From assembly GCA_031265845.1 (NCBI GenBank), contig JAISCC010000058.1, forward strand, positions 1-46,271: a DNA stretch of 46,271 bases. The letters are read 5' to 3'. Of this stretch, positions 8,695 to 17,659 are shown piece by piece (the stretch's first letter is position 1; each line of letters starts with the position of its first letter). The notes under the pieces are model-generated. The model had not been told where the DNA came from. It did no database searches and saw nothing but the letters and a program-made list of their open reading frames with translations. The translations under genes and the position numbers were made by a program. This stretch comes from Treponema sp. (GTDB lineage: Bacteria > Spirochaetota > Spirochaetia > Treponematales > Breznakiellaceae).

Positions 8695-8769
8695 ATTAAC
8701 AGCCGCTGTATACATCGCCTCAAAAACAGGTGAAATATGCGGAAAACTTTGAATTGATATAGGAAAGTC

Positions 8770-9681
8770 ATGCTATCGATACTATTGCAGAATGTGTTTA
8801 ACGCTCTCCAGTGGGGCAGCTTTTACTCGATGATCGCGTTGGGGTACTGTCTTGTATACGGGGTGCTTAGACTCATCAACTTTGCCCACGGCGATATTTT
8901 TATGACCGCGTGTTACATCGCTTTTTTTATTACGGCGGGGTTGTTAAGCGCGTTTGGCGGACAGAACCCGTTGATTTTTGCGTTGACGCTGGTCCTCACC
9001 ATGACGGCGACGGCGCTTCTCGGCATCGCCATAGAACGCATTGCGTACCGTCCGTTGCGGCGCAAGGGCGTGAACCGGCTGTACGTGGTCATCACCGCTC
9101 TGATGGTCGGTTTTATCCTTGAAAATGGCAATTTGGCGTTTCTGGGGGCGAGTTCCCGAACATTTCCGGATATACTTGACAAACATATTTGGCAGATCGG
9201 TCCGGTCGCGCTCACCAATTTGAAGGTGTTGGTCATCATTGCGGCGTTCGCTGTATACGGATTGCTGGAGTTCATCGTCAGAAAGACCGTGCTCGGCATG
9301 GCGATGCGGGCGATATCCTACGATAAATTCGCCATACCTCTGATGGGGATTCCGGTGAACGCAATCATCACCTTTACGTTTGCGCTGGGTTCCAGTTTAG
9401 CTGCGGTAGCGGGCATATTATACGGCATGTCCTATCCGGTGCTTGATCCGTATATGGGAACCATCATCGGGTGGAAGGCGTTCATCGCCGCTGTTGTTGG
9501 CGGCATCGGCGACATAAAGGGCGCGTTTCTGGGGGGGTTCATTCTGGGCTTTATCGAAATTTTTATCACCGCGTTTTTCCCCTCCAGTTACAAGGATCTC
9601 ATCTCCTTTGTCATACTGTTGATCATTCTGAGTATAAAACCGACCGGTTTCTTCGGCGTAGCCCGAAGCGCCAAAATATAG
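8770..9681 (+). CDS. livH: Branched-chain amino acid ABC transporter permease LivH
   Basis: The 303-residue product is an integral membrane protein with about eight hydrophobic segments, belonging to the BPD_transp_2 family. It has the LivH hallmark near the start, YCLVYGVLRLINFAHGDIFM, and the C-terminal GWKAFIAAVVGGIGDIKGA loop that contacts the ATPase. It forms the inner-membrane channel with LivM. The start is ATG 8770 with AGGAAAG before it. The gene is separated from livK by a 109-base gap with a hairpin and from livM by 9 bases. Confidence 0.93.
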   Translation: MLSILLQNVFNALQWGSFYSMIALGYCLVYGVLRLINFAHGDIFMTACYIAFFITAGLLSAFGGQNPLIFALTLVLTMTATALLGIAIERIAYRPLRRKGVNRLYVVITALMVGFILENGNLAFLGASSRTFPDILDKHIWQIGPVALTNLKVLVIIAAFAVYGLLEFIVRKTVLGMAMRAISYDKFAIPLMGIPVNAIITFTFALGSSLAAVAGILYGMSYPVLDPYMGTIIGWKAFIAAVVGGIGDIKGAFLGGFILGFIEIFITAFFPSSYKDLISFVILLIILSIKPTGFFGVARSAKI

Positions 9682-9690
9682 GAGCGTGAG

Positions 9691-10767
9691 ATGGCGCAAC
9701 ACATAGCAAATCACCATAAAAAACATGATGTCCAGTTCTTCCTCCTTGTCGTCGTCGGCATGGCCGCTATCACCTGTATGGCGCAGGCGGGCCTTATAAA
9801 CCAGTACATTCAAATGGTGATAATGTCCATCGGCATTAACATCATCTTCGCGTCGAGCCTCAATATCGTAAACGGGTATATGGGCGAATTTTCCTGCGGA
9901 CACGCGGGATTTATGGCTGTCGGCGCGTACACTTCTTCGACGCTGTCCCTGATTCTGTTTACCGAAAACAAGTTTATCGGCGCTCCATTGCTTCCGCCCG
10001 CGACGAGCGTTTTTCTTTTTCCGGTGGTTGTCATTATAGGCGGGATTGCGGCGGCTTTCGCCGGTCTTATTGTGGCGATCCCTTCGTTCAAGACGCGGGA
10101 CGACTACCTTGCGATCATCACCATCGCGGCAAACTACATCATTATGACCGCCCTAAACAACCTTGAAGCGACCGGCGCGAGCAGCGGTCTTATGGGCATG
10201 AGATCTGTTGTGAACGCCATGCGGGATGTGGTTCCGTTGCCCTGGATGCTGATATGGATTCTGGCGTTTGCGCTTGTATGCGTCATCGCCATAAAACGGC
10301 TTATGGGTTCCACGCTCGGCAAAGGCGTCTCCGCGATACGCTATGATGAAATATCCGCCGAGATCATGAGCGTCAACACCAATCGGATCAAGTTGTTGGC
10401 GTTTTGTTTCTCTTCCGGCTTGGCCGGTGTCGCCGGAGGGCTTTTCGCCCACATGATTAGTTTTATCAACCCCAAAACCTTCGATATAATGAAGTCAACC
10501 GAAGGCATGGTGATGGTGTATTTGGGCGGCATGGGATCGCTTTCCGGTTCGGTTCTTTCCGCGATGCTGTTCACTTTCCTGCTGGAACTGTTGCGCCCCT
10601 TGCAGATACTCAAGTGGGTGTTCATTCCCCTATTGCTGATTTTGCTGATGCAGTTCCGCCCCGAAGGGCTTTTGGGACACCGTGAGTTGTCGGATGTCAT
10701 TTCGCGCTTGAATTTCAACGCGGGATTTTTGAAGAAGCGAAAAAAAGGAGAAAAAGATGCCCGCTGA
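9691..10767 (+). CDS. livM: Branched-chain amino acid ABC transporter permease LivM
   Basis: The 358-residue polytopic membrane protein contains the LivM signature SLNIVNGYMGEFSCGHAGFM and the cytoplasmic coupling segment DEISAEIMSVNTNRIK. It pairs with LivH. The start is ATG 9691, preceded by GGAGCG. Its end overlaps livG by 11 bases, which suggests translational coupling. The basic tail (KKRKKGEKDAR) is encoded by the same bases that hold the livG ribosome site, AAAAAAGGAG. Confidence 0.93.
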   Translation: MAQHIANHHKKHDVQFFLLVVVGMAAITCMAQAGLINQYIQMVIMSIGINIIFASSLNIVNGYMGEFSCGHAGFMAVGAYTSSTLSLILFTENKFIGAPLLPPATSVFLFPVVVIIGGIAAAFAGLIVAIPSFKTRDDYLAIITIAANYIIMTALNNLEATGASSGLMGMRSVVNAMRDVVPLPWMLIWILAFALVCVIAIKRLMGSTLGKGVSAIRYDEISAEIMSVNTNRIKLLAFCFSSGLAGVAGGLFAHMISFINPKTFDIMKSTEGMVMVYLGGMGSLSGSVLSAMLFTFLLELLRPLQILKWVFIPLLLILLMQFRPEGLLGHRELSDVISRLNFNAGFLKKRKKGEKDAR

Positions 10768-11533
10768 CGTTCATCTTGAAATAAAAAACCTGAGCCATTC
10801 TTTCGGCGGTTTGCAGGCGCTTGAGAATATAAACGTCTCCTTGCAAAAAGAGGAAATTGGAGGGCTAATCGGGCCGAATGGCGCGGGCAAGACAACGGTG
10901 TTTAACCTCATAAGCGGTTTTTATGTGCCGAGCGCGGGTGATATTATCGTTTCCGGCATGAGGATCAACGGAAAGAAGCCGCACGAAATAGCCGCGATGA
11001 AGATAGGCAGGACGTTTCAAAACATCAGGCTGTGGAGCGAGATGACGGTGCTTGACAACATCCGCATATCCCAGCATTACCGGTTGGGCTATAACGCGGC
11101 GGACGCCTTTTTCCACACCAAACGCTACAAGCGGTGTGAGGCGGATATCACCCAAAGAGCGTGGGAACTGCTTGAAATTTTTAAATTGGCGGATTTGGCG
11201 GACGAGTATCCCAAAAACATTCCCTATGGAATTCAGCGCCGGGTGGAGATTGCCCGCGCCCTTTCTTTGCAGCCGGATCTGTTGCTTCTTGACGAGCCTG
11301 CCGCCGGTTTGAGCGCCGTCGATACGGTTCAGTTGATTGACTATGTTACGTGGCTTCACGAAAATTTCCATTTGACTATTTGGATGATAGAGCATCAGAT
11401 GGATGTGATTATGAAGCTCTGTCATACCATTACGGTGATTGATTTTGGAAAGGAAATCGCTTCCGGCTCTCCCGAAGAAATCAAGAACGATCCCGATGTG
11501 ATAAAAGCATATCTGGGAGACGGGCAACTCTAA
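10757..11533 (+). CDS. livG: Branched-chain amino acid ABC transporter ATPase LivG
   Basis: The 258-residue cytosolic ATPase has Walker A GPNGAGKTT, a Q-loop in RTFQNIRLW, and Walker B LLLLDEPAAGLS. In place of LSGGQ it has the family-typical variant PYGIQRRVEIARAL, followed by the H-loop in WMIEHQMD. It belongs to the LivG/BraF type with the C-terminal extension ending KAYLGDG. It starts inside the end of livM and would form a heterodimer with LivF to power uptake. Confidence 0.94.
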   Translation: MPADVHLEIKNLSHSFGGLQALENINVSLQKEEIGGLIGPNGAGKTTVFNLISGFYVPSAGDIIVSGMRINGKKPHEIAAMKIGRTFQNIRLWSEMTVLDNIRISQHYRLGYNAADAFFHTKRYKRCEADITQRAWELLEIFKLADLADEYPKNIPYGIQRRVEIARALSLQPDLLLLDEPAAGLSAVDTVQLIDYVTWLHENFHLTIWMIEHQMDVIMKLCHTITVIDFGKEIASGSPEEIKNDPDVIKAYLGDGQL

Positions 11534-11557
11534 AACCCATGAACGCAAGGCGGAACC

Positions 11558-12298
11558 ATGTTACTGGAAGTTCAAAATTTAAAGGTGAGTTACGGAAACA
11601 TTGAAGCTCTATACGGCATTTCTTTCAATGTTGATAAAGGGGAAATTGTCACGCTGATTGGCGCGAACGGCGCGGGCAAGACTTCAACTCTGATGAGTCT
11701 GGCGCGTCTTCCGCGTCCTGAAGCGCCGGTTGTTGCCAGCGGAGACATTCTTTACAATGGAGCGAGCCTACTGAAAACCGAGCCTCACGTCCTGATTCAG
11801 AAAAAAATGATGGTGCTGGTGCCGGAAGGCAGGCATATTTTCGGCAACCTTACGGTGGATGAAAATCTCCAGATGGCGACCTACGCGCACCGCCGCGATA
11901 GCAACAGGCATACGCTGACAAGCGAATTGAGCGAACTGGTCTACACGCTTTTTCCCCGGCTGTATGAGCGGCGCAAGCAGCGCGGAGAGCTTTTGAGCGG
12001 CGGCGAGCAACAGATGCTTGCCGTGGGACGCGCCCTTATGACCGGCAGCGATTTCATCCTGCTTGACGAGCCTTCAATGGGGCTTGCGCCCAAGCTGATG
12101 TACGAAATGTTCAGGGCGTTGAAAAAACTCAACACCGACAAACATGTTACGATTTTGGTTGTGGAACAGAATGCAAAGGTCGCTTTGGAATTCGCACACC
12201 GAGGATACGTGCTTAAAACCGGCGAGATCATCATTCAGGGGACATCCGAAGAACTGCTGGCTCACCACGAGGTGAGAAAGGCGTATTTGGGCGGGTGA
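11558..12298 (+). CDS. livF: Branched-chain amino acid ABC transporter ATPase LivF
   Basis: The 246-residue ATPase has Walker A GANGAGKTS, signature LLSGGEQQMLAVGRAL, Walker B FILLDEPSMGLAP and an H-loop in VVEQNAKVAL. This is the LivF/BraG pattern. It begins 24 bases after livG, with GGCGGAACC before the ATG, and is the last gene of the operon. A residue APVVASGDI segment after the Walker A region is slightly longer than in many LivF proteins. Confidence 0.94.
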   Translation: MLLEVQNLKVSYGNIEALYGISFNVDKGEIVTLIGANGAGKTSTLMSLARLPRPEAPVVASGDILYNGASLLKTEPHVLIQKKMMVLVPEGRHIFGNLTVDENLQMATYAHRRDSNRHTLTSELSELVYTLFPRLYERRKQRGELLSGGEQQMLAVGRALMTGSDFILLDEPSMGLAPKLMYEMFRALKKLNTDKHVTILVVEQNAKVALEFAHRGYVLKTGEIIIQGTSEELLAHHEVRKAYLGG

Positions 12299-12368
12299 GA
12301 TTGCCTGCGGGAATGAGAGCGAAACGCTCGATCCGAACGCAACCCGTCCGCCAGCGCATCTGGCAAGC

Positions 12369-12383
12369 GGGGGGGGGGGGGGG
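12369..12383 (+). repeat. Run of 15 G residues
   Basis: An uninterrupted G15 tract lies 70 bases after livF, between two converging genes. Such tracts slip readily in replication and in sequencing. No open reading frame of note is switched by it, so a phase-variation role is not supported by position. Confidence 0.85.
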
Positions 12384-12438
12384 CAAAATGCGGGACATGC
12401 GGAAACTTCGTTTCCGGTTCAACCGGTTTCCGAAAAAG

Positions 12439-12463
12439 CGGACTAAAGTCCGGACCGTTTTTC
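12439..12463 (+). terminator. Probable terminator of the liv operon
   Basis: A short stem with CGGACT and AGTCCG arms (12439-12444/12447-12452) is followed by GACCGTTTTTCTC. Two smaller dyads precede it (GAAAC/GTTTC and CCGGTT/AACCGG at about 12402-12428). The stem is short, so efficiency is uncertain. Confidence 0.45.
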
Positions 12464-12548
12464 TCTTAAATCTAACGTCGCTGGACAAGCGGAGCATACA
12501 CGGTCCGTCTACAATGCACCCGCTTTATAAACAGACCGGTTTAACAGT

Positions 12549-13037
12549 TTAACGCGACCTTGATTTATTCAGGGCGTCATCCATGGTTCTGAGCGCATCC
12601 TGCGCATCTAACCGCGCTTTTCTAGCCGCATTTTCTACAACCCCAGTCACATTCGCTATTTTATAGGATACTTGCACATAATATTTTCTTCCTTTTAACG
12701 CACGGTTTTCTACTCTTGAATTCTGTAGAATATCCGCATTCAGTTCTCTGGTTACACTTTCATAAAAGTTCGAATCACCTTGGCTGTAATCAATCCTCAT
12801 TGCACTCAACGAAGATTCGAGTTGCAGTAGTAAATCTTGACGGGCGCGAGTTGTTGCGGTTTGCAATGCCTGATTGTCATTGGTTATCGAACTGCTCTCT
12901 CCAATTTCAGCAAGCCCGGCCCCATACAGAGTTGTTGAATCTGACGCCGGATGAATGAACCAACCAGGCGGTTGTGACGTACAGCCGCTTAACAAGCATA
13001 CAATTACAACGGATAAAAACACATAATGCCCTTTCAT
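12549..13037 (-). CDS. LPP20-family lipoprotein
   Basis: The 162-residue product begins with a lipoprotein signal ending LLSGC (Cys19) and continues with PPGWFIHPASDSTTLYGAGL. It then has repeated helices with ARQDLLLQLESSLSA and YYVQVSYKIANVTG. This order (PxW, GxG, A-rich helix, YV.A) is that of the LPP20 lipoprotein family, found across spirochaetes and epsilonproteobacteria, with no agreed enzymatic role. The start codon has AAAGGAG eight bases before it. It should sit in the inner or outer membrane facing the periplasm. It stands alone, converging with livF. Confidence 0.8.
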   Translation of the reverse strand: MKGHYVFLSVVIVCLLSGCTSQPPGWFIHPASDSTTLYGAGLAEIGESSSITNDNQALQTATTRARQDLLLQLESSLSAMRIDYSQGDSNFYESVTRELNADILQNSRVENRALKGRKYYVQVSYKIANVTGVVENAARKARLDAQDALRTMDDALNKSRSR

Positions 13038-13476
13038 AAAAACTCCTTTCAGTCGAATCTAGTTAGGAATCCATATTGTTCCTTACTTATCTTATAAATA
13101 TCTCCGGTTTAATGCGAGGGGAATTTCCAGGTGTTTTGCGGAAATAAGTTAGAAACAATTTCTTTACAAAAATTCCACTCCATGTTGTATTCGGAATCAG
13201 TTCTATAAATTTGAAACAGCCTCAACCATGAAAATTTTATCAAGAGATCGGGAAAACGCCCGCTTTGGGGCAGGCTCTCCTTGCCAACCGTTTCGTACCG
13301 GAATCCTTCCCGTCCGACGCCTGTTTCTGCAAAGTGTCAGGCGGCGCCTTCCATATCCATTGCGGTTCTGGCGAAATCAAACTCATGACAGAACTTTTTA
13401 GCGGTACTATATGTGTTGCCGGAATGAACTAATTTTCCTCATACAATAAGCTTCGTTACCCCATACGACAGACTTT
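13038..13476. other. Intergenic stretch without a recognisable gene
   Basis: The 5' side holds the leader of the LPP20 gene. The remainder has only a weak dyad (13318-13323/13338-13343) and short frames with no recognisable content. It probably includes debris from the adjacent pseudogene. Confidence 0.4.
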
Positions 13477-13974
13477 TTAGCACACAGAATCGCCTGCGAG
13501 CTGTTCTCCGTCCGCGACTTTGGCTCGTTGCCGGACCCGGCGGAAACGTTTCTCCTGTTCATCGTCCACGATCTTCGCGTTGCGGCGCGTCTCGCGCCGC
13601 AACGCACGTGACGGACTGATAGCAGTCGAGCGTCCAGTGAGAGGCTTCATCTCCCGTCATGTAGTGAATGTTGTAAACCGCCGACCGCACCTGATCGGCG
13701 AAATTTCTGATAGAAGTGATGTTGTGAACGTCCTCAAAACCTGCGGAAAAATCGGCATTGTCGAGCCATGTGGGAACGATGTCCGGTAAAGGTCGACGTA
13801 TTCCTTGCCTTTTTCCAGAAATGCAAGGCTTTTTTCGCCAACAATGGACATTTCTCTGCGCTCCTCCGCCGTGAAGGGCATCCGGTAGGAATACAGTTTG
13901 GTGAGAATCTGATGAGATGTCCGCAATCTCGGTCAAGGTCTGGGCGGGGATGACGGCAGTGATTCGTTGTGCAT
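13477..13974 (-). pseudogene. Multiply frameshifted gene of a conserved hypothetical family
   Basis: A good ribosome site (AAAGGAG) precedes the ATG at 13974. Reading through three frame changes gives successive pieces: ITAVIPAQTLTEIADI, then ILTKLYSYRMPFTAEERREM and GEKSLAFLEKGKEYVDLY, then FADQVRSAVYNIHYMTGDEA and LDCYQSVTCVAA, and last NAKIVDDEQEKRFRRVR. I know this order (PLTAEER...KMGDKTLAFVEKA...AYxAALxFYNSVK) from a family of roughly 150-residue hypothetical proteins common in Bacteroidetes and treponemes, with unknown function. The three or more shifts make it a pseudogene. A 13-bp perfect palindrome (13577-13605) interrupts the third frame change. Confidence 0.65.
13577..13605. repeat. 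13-bp perfect palindrome, GC-rich
   Basis: GCGTTGCGGCGCG and its exact complement flank a 3-base loop (TCT). It lies at one of the frame breaks of the pseudogene, consistent with a small inserted or slipped palindromic element. No second copy is seen in the window. Confidence 0.6.
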
Positions 13975-14206
13975 GACATCTCCTTTCTGGGCGCATGCGC
14001 TTCCTGTTTGATAACTTATTATAGCATAAAAAAACAACCAAGACGCGGTGGAGAGGCGTCTGAAGTTCCGGCAAAGGCAGGCTGATCCGCAAGTCAAGAA
14101 ATGCCGTTTGATGGGGTTTTCCGGCAACCTTTTAACTGAAACAACGCCTCATTCGCCTGCCTTTCTAAAAACGGCGTGATGAGAAACGGCTTGGCACGTC
14201 CCGTCA

Positions 14207-14225
14207 TCCAGTACGCCGTACTGGA
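14207..14225. other. Small perfect hairpin downstream of the DHH gene
   Basis: Eight-base arms (14207-14214/14218-14225) surround the loop GCC. It lies 40 bases after the stop of the DHH gene (minus strand) without a T run. It could stabilise the mRNA end. Nothing else is seen in 13975-14265. Confidence 0.35.
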
Positions 14226-14265
14226 GAAGCCCTCCGCAAAGAGAGCTTCCGCTATTTCATGGCTA

Positions 14266-15183
14266 TCACTCTTGCTTGCATTTCTCTATGATTTCTTTCA
14301 CGATGCGGTCAAGATCGGCGTAGGGAACCTGACAGGTTCCCACCTGATGATGACCGCCGCCGCCGTATTTCAGAAGCATACTGCCCACATCAACCGTGGA
14401 TGTCTTGTTGATGATGCTATAGCCCACCGTCACCGACGTGTTTACTTTTTCCTTTCCATCAACCGTCCATACGGAAATATTTTGTTCCGGAAAAAGCGTA
14501 TACACAATAAACCGGTTGCCGGCGTAAAGCGGTTCGACCCCGCATAGGTTGATGACAATCACATTGCCATCCGCATAGGCATGTTCTCTCATCATAGCTT
14601 TGTAATTTTCAACATGGTCAAAGTACAACTCAATCCGTTCCTTCACGTCTGGAAGCTCAAGTATCTGCTCGATCCTCATGGCGCCGCAGGCAAGCGCCAG
14701 TTTTTCCATAAGCTCATAGTTGCCGATGTTGAAATTCTTGAATCTGCCGAGTCCGGTGCGCGGATCCATGATAAAGCCCAGCAAAATCCACCCTTTTGGG
14801 TCGAGAATTTCATCAGGAGTAAGATCGCCTGAATCCACCTTGTCAACATATTCAATCATACGGGAAAACCGCCGTATGGTGGGGTTTGCGTCTCCTCCAT
14901 AAAATTCGTAGACGACCCGCGCGCAACTCGGCGCCTTGCGGGACACGCCTTCAAAATACACCTTGTGGCCAAGCCGTTCAGTCTCGCTTGAATGATGATC
15001 AAACCACAGGGCGCATCCTTTAATATAAGGGATATTCGCCAGAATGTCGTTGTCCGTGGCTTGAACAAGACCATCTTGTATATCCTTGGGATGTACAAAT
15101 TTCCATTCATCAACATATCCCAGACATTCTAAAATGGCGCCGCACGCCAAACCGTCAAAATCGGAACGGGTTAATAGTCTCAT
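14266..15183 (-). CDS. DHH-family phosphoesterase (exopolyphosphatase-like)
   Basis: The 305-residue soluble protein shows the DHH metal-binding motifs: SDFDGL at residues 7-12, FDHHSSE around residue 62, and VDKVDSGD near 115. The C-terminal DHHA1 substrate domain has KYGGGGHHQVGTCQ. It lacks the extra domains of RecJ, so it belongs to the short, NrnA-like or exopolyphosphatase-like group that removes phosphate from small nucleotides such as pAp, oligoribonucleotides or polyphosphate. Which substrate applies cannot be decided here. The ATG at 15183 follows AGAAGGA. A promoter with -10 TATACT lies 32 bases upstream. Confidence 0.88.
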   Translation of the reverse strand: MRLLTRSDFDGLACGAILECLGYVDEWKFVHPKDIQDGLVQATDNDILANIPYIKGCALWFDHHSSETERLGHKVYFEGVSRKAPSCARVVYEFYGGDANPTIRRFSRMIEYVDKVDSGDLTPDEILDPKGWILLGFIMDPRTGLGRFKNFNIGNYELMEKLALACGAMRIEQILELPDVKERIELYFDHVENYKAMMREHAYADGNVIVINLCGVEPLYAGNRFIVYTLFPEQNISVWTVDGKEKVNTSVTVGYSIINKTSTVDVGSMLLKYGGGGHHQVGTCQVPYADLDRIVKEIIEKCKQE

Positions 15184-15214
15184 AGCGCAATCCTTCTTTA
15201 TTCACAGTTACACT

Positions 15215-15244
15215 AGTATAGATCAAGCAAGACCGGTAAATCAA
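15215..15244 (-). promoter_or_regulatory. Promoter of the DHH phosphoesterase gene
   Basis: On the minus strand TTGATT (15239-15244) and TATACT (15215-15220) are 18 bases apart. The -35 overlaps the stop codon of the upstream gene, so this gene has its own start of transcription. Confidence 0.55.
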
Positions 15245-16326
15245 GTGGCCAAAAACCAACCGCCAGCTTCAACGCCGGACGTTTCCGGCAGTCGGCTTAT
15301 CTTGAGCAAATTCGGACGGACAGCAATGTCGCTCTTTTCTGAAAATGGTTCATAAAAGGAGATTTTTGCATCCGGGCGGATAGAGAGCAGAACATCGGCG
15401 ACCGCGTTTACCGCAATGCGGTTTTGCTCGTCCGGCGTAAACGCCCGGCATGTAGGGCAGGAACACCATGCGTTGATCTCTCCATTTTTAAGATCGCTGG
15501 AAACGCCCTTCTCTCCAATTCTATCCGCCCAAAAGTGATAAACCTCAATATTTTGGCATCTCAAGAAAAGTTTTTTCGCCTCTTTTTGCAAAATCTTGAT
15601 GGTTTCAGGCGCGGTAGGGCAAAAATTAACAGACCTATCTCGCTTGCCATCCGTCATACGGAACATCTCTTTATGAAGGAAAAGAGAATGTCGCGCCAAA
15701 CTTGAGAGTTCCCAGCCTCCCGCCTCAATAACCAAATCGTATTTTTTCGCGGCTTTGTTGATCTGTCCAAAAAAATGTCCCGCCGGGTTTATTGCCAGAG
15801 GAAGCGCCACGGCGTCTATCCGGTTCCGCGCTGCCCATACGATCCACTCTTCCCATTTTTTAACGGATTGCTTGTTAAAAAGGAGTCGCCTTCTGGAGGG
15901 TACATCAGCAGCCGAATTGCCATAGCCGTGATCTTCATTCACAGCGTAATTGCCCGTATTCCTGCCTTTACGCGGGAGTTCTTCAAAGGAAGGCGTTTTC
16001 CACTCGAAGCCGAGGTTTGCAAGAAAATCAAACACTCCGTTGTAAAGCCCTCGAACCGAATCTCCTTCAATATCCAGCCGCTCTTTTTTCAGCCTCCACG
16101 AAAAACCCTTGCCTTTTTCCGCCCCATAGCGCAGGACGACAAGCGGCGCGTGCGCCGAAGGAAGCGCGCTTTCCGTGTACGCTTCCAACACAAGCGGCGG
16201 TTTCTGTGTGACGCCGGCTTCTGTACGCAAAAGTTCAATGCAACGGACCAATTCGTTCGCCGGACTCCGTATGAATTCGTCTTCAATAATCAGCGCCCAC
16301 GGCTTTGCGACATCAAATTCCACCAT
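15241..16326 (-). CDS. DUF4838-like protein (glycoside hydrolase-type fold)
   Basis: The 361-residue product lacks a signal peptide. The N-terminal part (to about residue 110) contains VVLRYGAEKGKGFSWRL and RGLYNGVFDFLANLGFEW, like the N-terminal domain of alpha-glucuronidase-type enzymes. The centre reads NFCPTAPETIKILQKEAKKL and then INAWCSCPTCRAFTPDEQNR. The Cys-x-Cys-x2-Cys segment after a CPTAPE motif is typical of DUF4838 proteins, which are mostly found with sugar utilisation. The chain stops soon after this domain, so it is shorter than many relatives. It starts 13 bases after dapL ends and is probably co-transcribed. Its substrate is unknown. Confidence 0.65.
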   Translation of the reverse strand: MVEFDVAKPWALIIEDEFIRSPANELVRCIELLRTEAGVTQKPPLVLEAYTESALPSAHAPLVVLRYGAEKGKGFSWRLKKERLDIEGDSVRGLYNGVFDFLANLGFEWKTPSFEELPRKGRNTGNYAVNEDHGYGNSAADVPSRRRLLFNKQSVKKWEEWIVWAARNRIDAVALPLAINPAGHFFGQINKAAKKYDLVIEAGGWELSSLARHSLFLHKEMFRMTDGKRDRSVNFCPTAPETIKILQKEAKKLFLRCQNIEVYHFWADRIGEKGVSSDLKNGEINAWCSCPTCRAFTPDEQNRIAVNAVADVLLSIRPDAKISFYEPFSEKSDIAVRPNLLKISRLPETSGVEAGGWFLAT

Positions 16327-16338
16327 GAAGTTCCTTTG

Positions 16339-17550
16339 CTACGCCTTGCAGGGCGCTGAAAGCCGCGCACAGGCTTCTTCCACATCAGCGCGATGTCCAA
16401 ACGCCGAGAACCGGATGAAAGATTGCCCTGCTGGTCCGAATCCCGATCCGGGCGTGGTGATGATGCGGCGCGTTTCCAGAATCTCCGCAAACACATCCCA
16501 ACTGTCCCGACTCGGGAAATGCGCCCAAATGTAGGGCGAATTGTCTCCCCCTGTGATCGAAACCCCGAGTTTTTGCAAAGTTTCCCGAATAAGACGGGCA
16601 TTTTCAAGGTAAAAGTCCGTAAGTTCCCTGATTTCTTTAAGCCCGTCCTCTTCAAGCGCCGCGAGTGCGCCCGCCTGCGCTATGTTCGACGCGCCATTGA
16701 AGATGGTGCCGGTTATCCGCGCCCAATCCGCGTTGACGCTTTCCCCGCCCGCATACTTCAGGGCTTTTGGCACGACAGTCCAGCCGAGGCGGACGCCGGT
16801 GAAGCCAGCGGGCTTTGAGAAGGAATTCACCTCAATGGCGCAGGTTTTCGCTCCTTCTATTTCAAAAATGGTCTTGGGCAGATTCGGATCACGGATAAAC
16901 TCGGCGTACGCCGCGTCAAAGATGATGACGCAGCCTTTTTCCCGCGCAACGGCGACCAACGTTGAAAGCCGTCGCTTTGAGGCGACCGCGCCCGTAGGAT
17001 TATTCGGCGAGCAAAAGTAAATGAGCGCGTTTCCTGGTATACGCGACACGTCCGGGAAATAGCCGTTTTCCGCAGTACACGGCAGATAGGTGACGCCTTC
17101 ATAGCCGCCGCCCTGCCACGCTCCGGCCGCGCCCGCCAGTACCGAGCCGTCAACGTACACCGGATAGGACGGATCCTGCACTGCAATCTTGACGCCCGCG
17201 CCGAACAGAAGCTGGAGCCTCCCAATATCACATTTCGCGCCGTCAGAAATGAACACCTCGTCTGGCGCGAAAGCGTTCTTGTAAAAAACTTCAGAGATTC
17301 GCATACGCAAGGAAAGCAAGCCTTCGTCCTGATAGCCTGAATAGGTCTCCACCTTGCCGAGAGCGTTCGCTCCGTTGACAAGCCCGCCGTTAATATGAGG
17401 AAGGATCGGCTCCGTGGTGTTGCCCACTCCCAAGCTGATGATCCGCGCTCCATTCGGGTGGGTCGCTTCAAATTCGCGGCGGCGGCGCGCGATCTCCGGA
17501 AAAAGGTATCCCGCCTTAATGTTTGCTATAGAGGGGTTTCGATTAACCAT
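16339..17550 (-). CDS. dapL: LL-diaminopimelate aminotransferase
   Basis: The start chosen is ATG 17550 (MVNRNPSIANIKAGYLFPEI), with AGGAGC nine bases before it; a start 90 bases earlier adds unconserved sequence. The 403 residues form a fold-type I PLP enzyme of the DapL class: GVGNTTEPILPHI, YSGYQDEGLLSLR, YFCSPNNPTGAV, the PLP-binding lysine in SFSKPAGFTGVRLGW, and a C-terminal FIRFSAFGHR. It converts tetrahydrodipicolinate directly to LL-diaminopimelate for lysine and peptidoglycan, a route known in spirochaetes. It diverges from the rpsF operon across a 256-base gap. Confidence 0.93.
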   Translation of the reverse strand: MVNRNPSIANIKAGYLFPEIARRRREFEATHPNGARIISLGVGNTTEPILPHINGGLVNGANALGKVETYSGYQDEGLLSLRMRISEVFYKNAFAPDEVFISDGAKCDIGRLQLLFGAGVKIAVQDPSYPVYVDGSVLAGAAGAWQGGGYEGVTYLPCTAENGYFPDVSRIPGNALIYFCSPNNPTGAVASKRRLSTLVAVAREKGCVIIFDAAYAEFIRDPNLPKTIFEIEGAKTCAIEVNSFSKPAGFTGVRLGWTVVPKALKYAGGESVNADWARITGTIFNGASNIAQAGALAALEEDGLKEIRELTDFYLENARLIRETLQKLGVSITGGDNSPYIWAHFPSRDSWDVFAEILETRRIITTPGSGFGPAGQSFIRFSAFGHRADVEEACARLSAPCKA

Positions 17551-17659
17551 GGGGCTGCTCCTGTTTTGCAGAAGGATAGCATAAACAGAGAGGTTTTGCA
17601 ACCTGTTTGGGAAAGGCGGCGTTTTCGGCTGTAGGCGCATTCATAAGCCGCCACGCCCC

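Noticed and set aside
12295..12552. Plus-strand frame running through the G15 tract, possible phase-variable gene
   Set aside because: It begins at the livF stop, encodes an arbitrary basic peptide through the terminator, and has no ribosome site.
14526..14537. GGTTCGACCCC resembling a tRNA T-loop
   Set aside because: It lies inside the DHH phosphoesterase coding sequence and no cloverleaf can be drawn around it.
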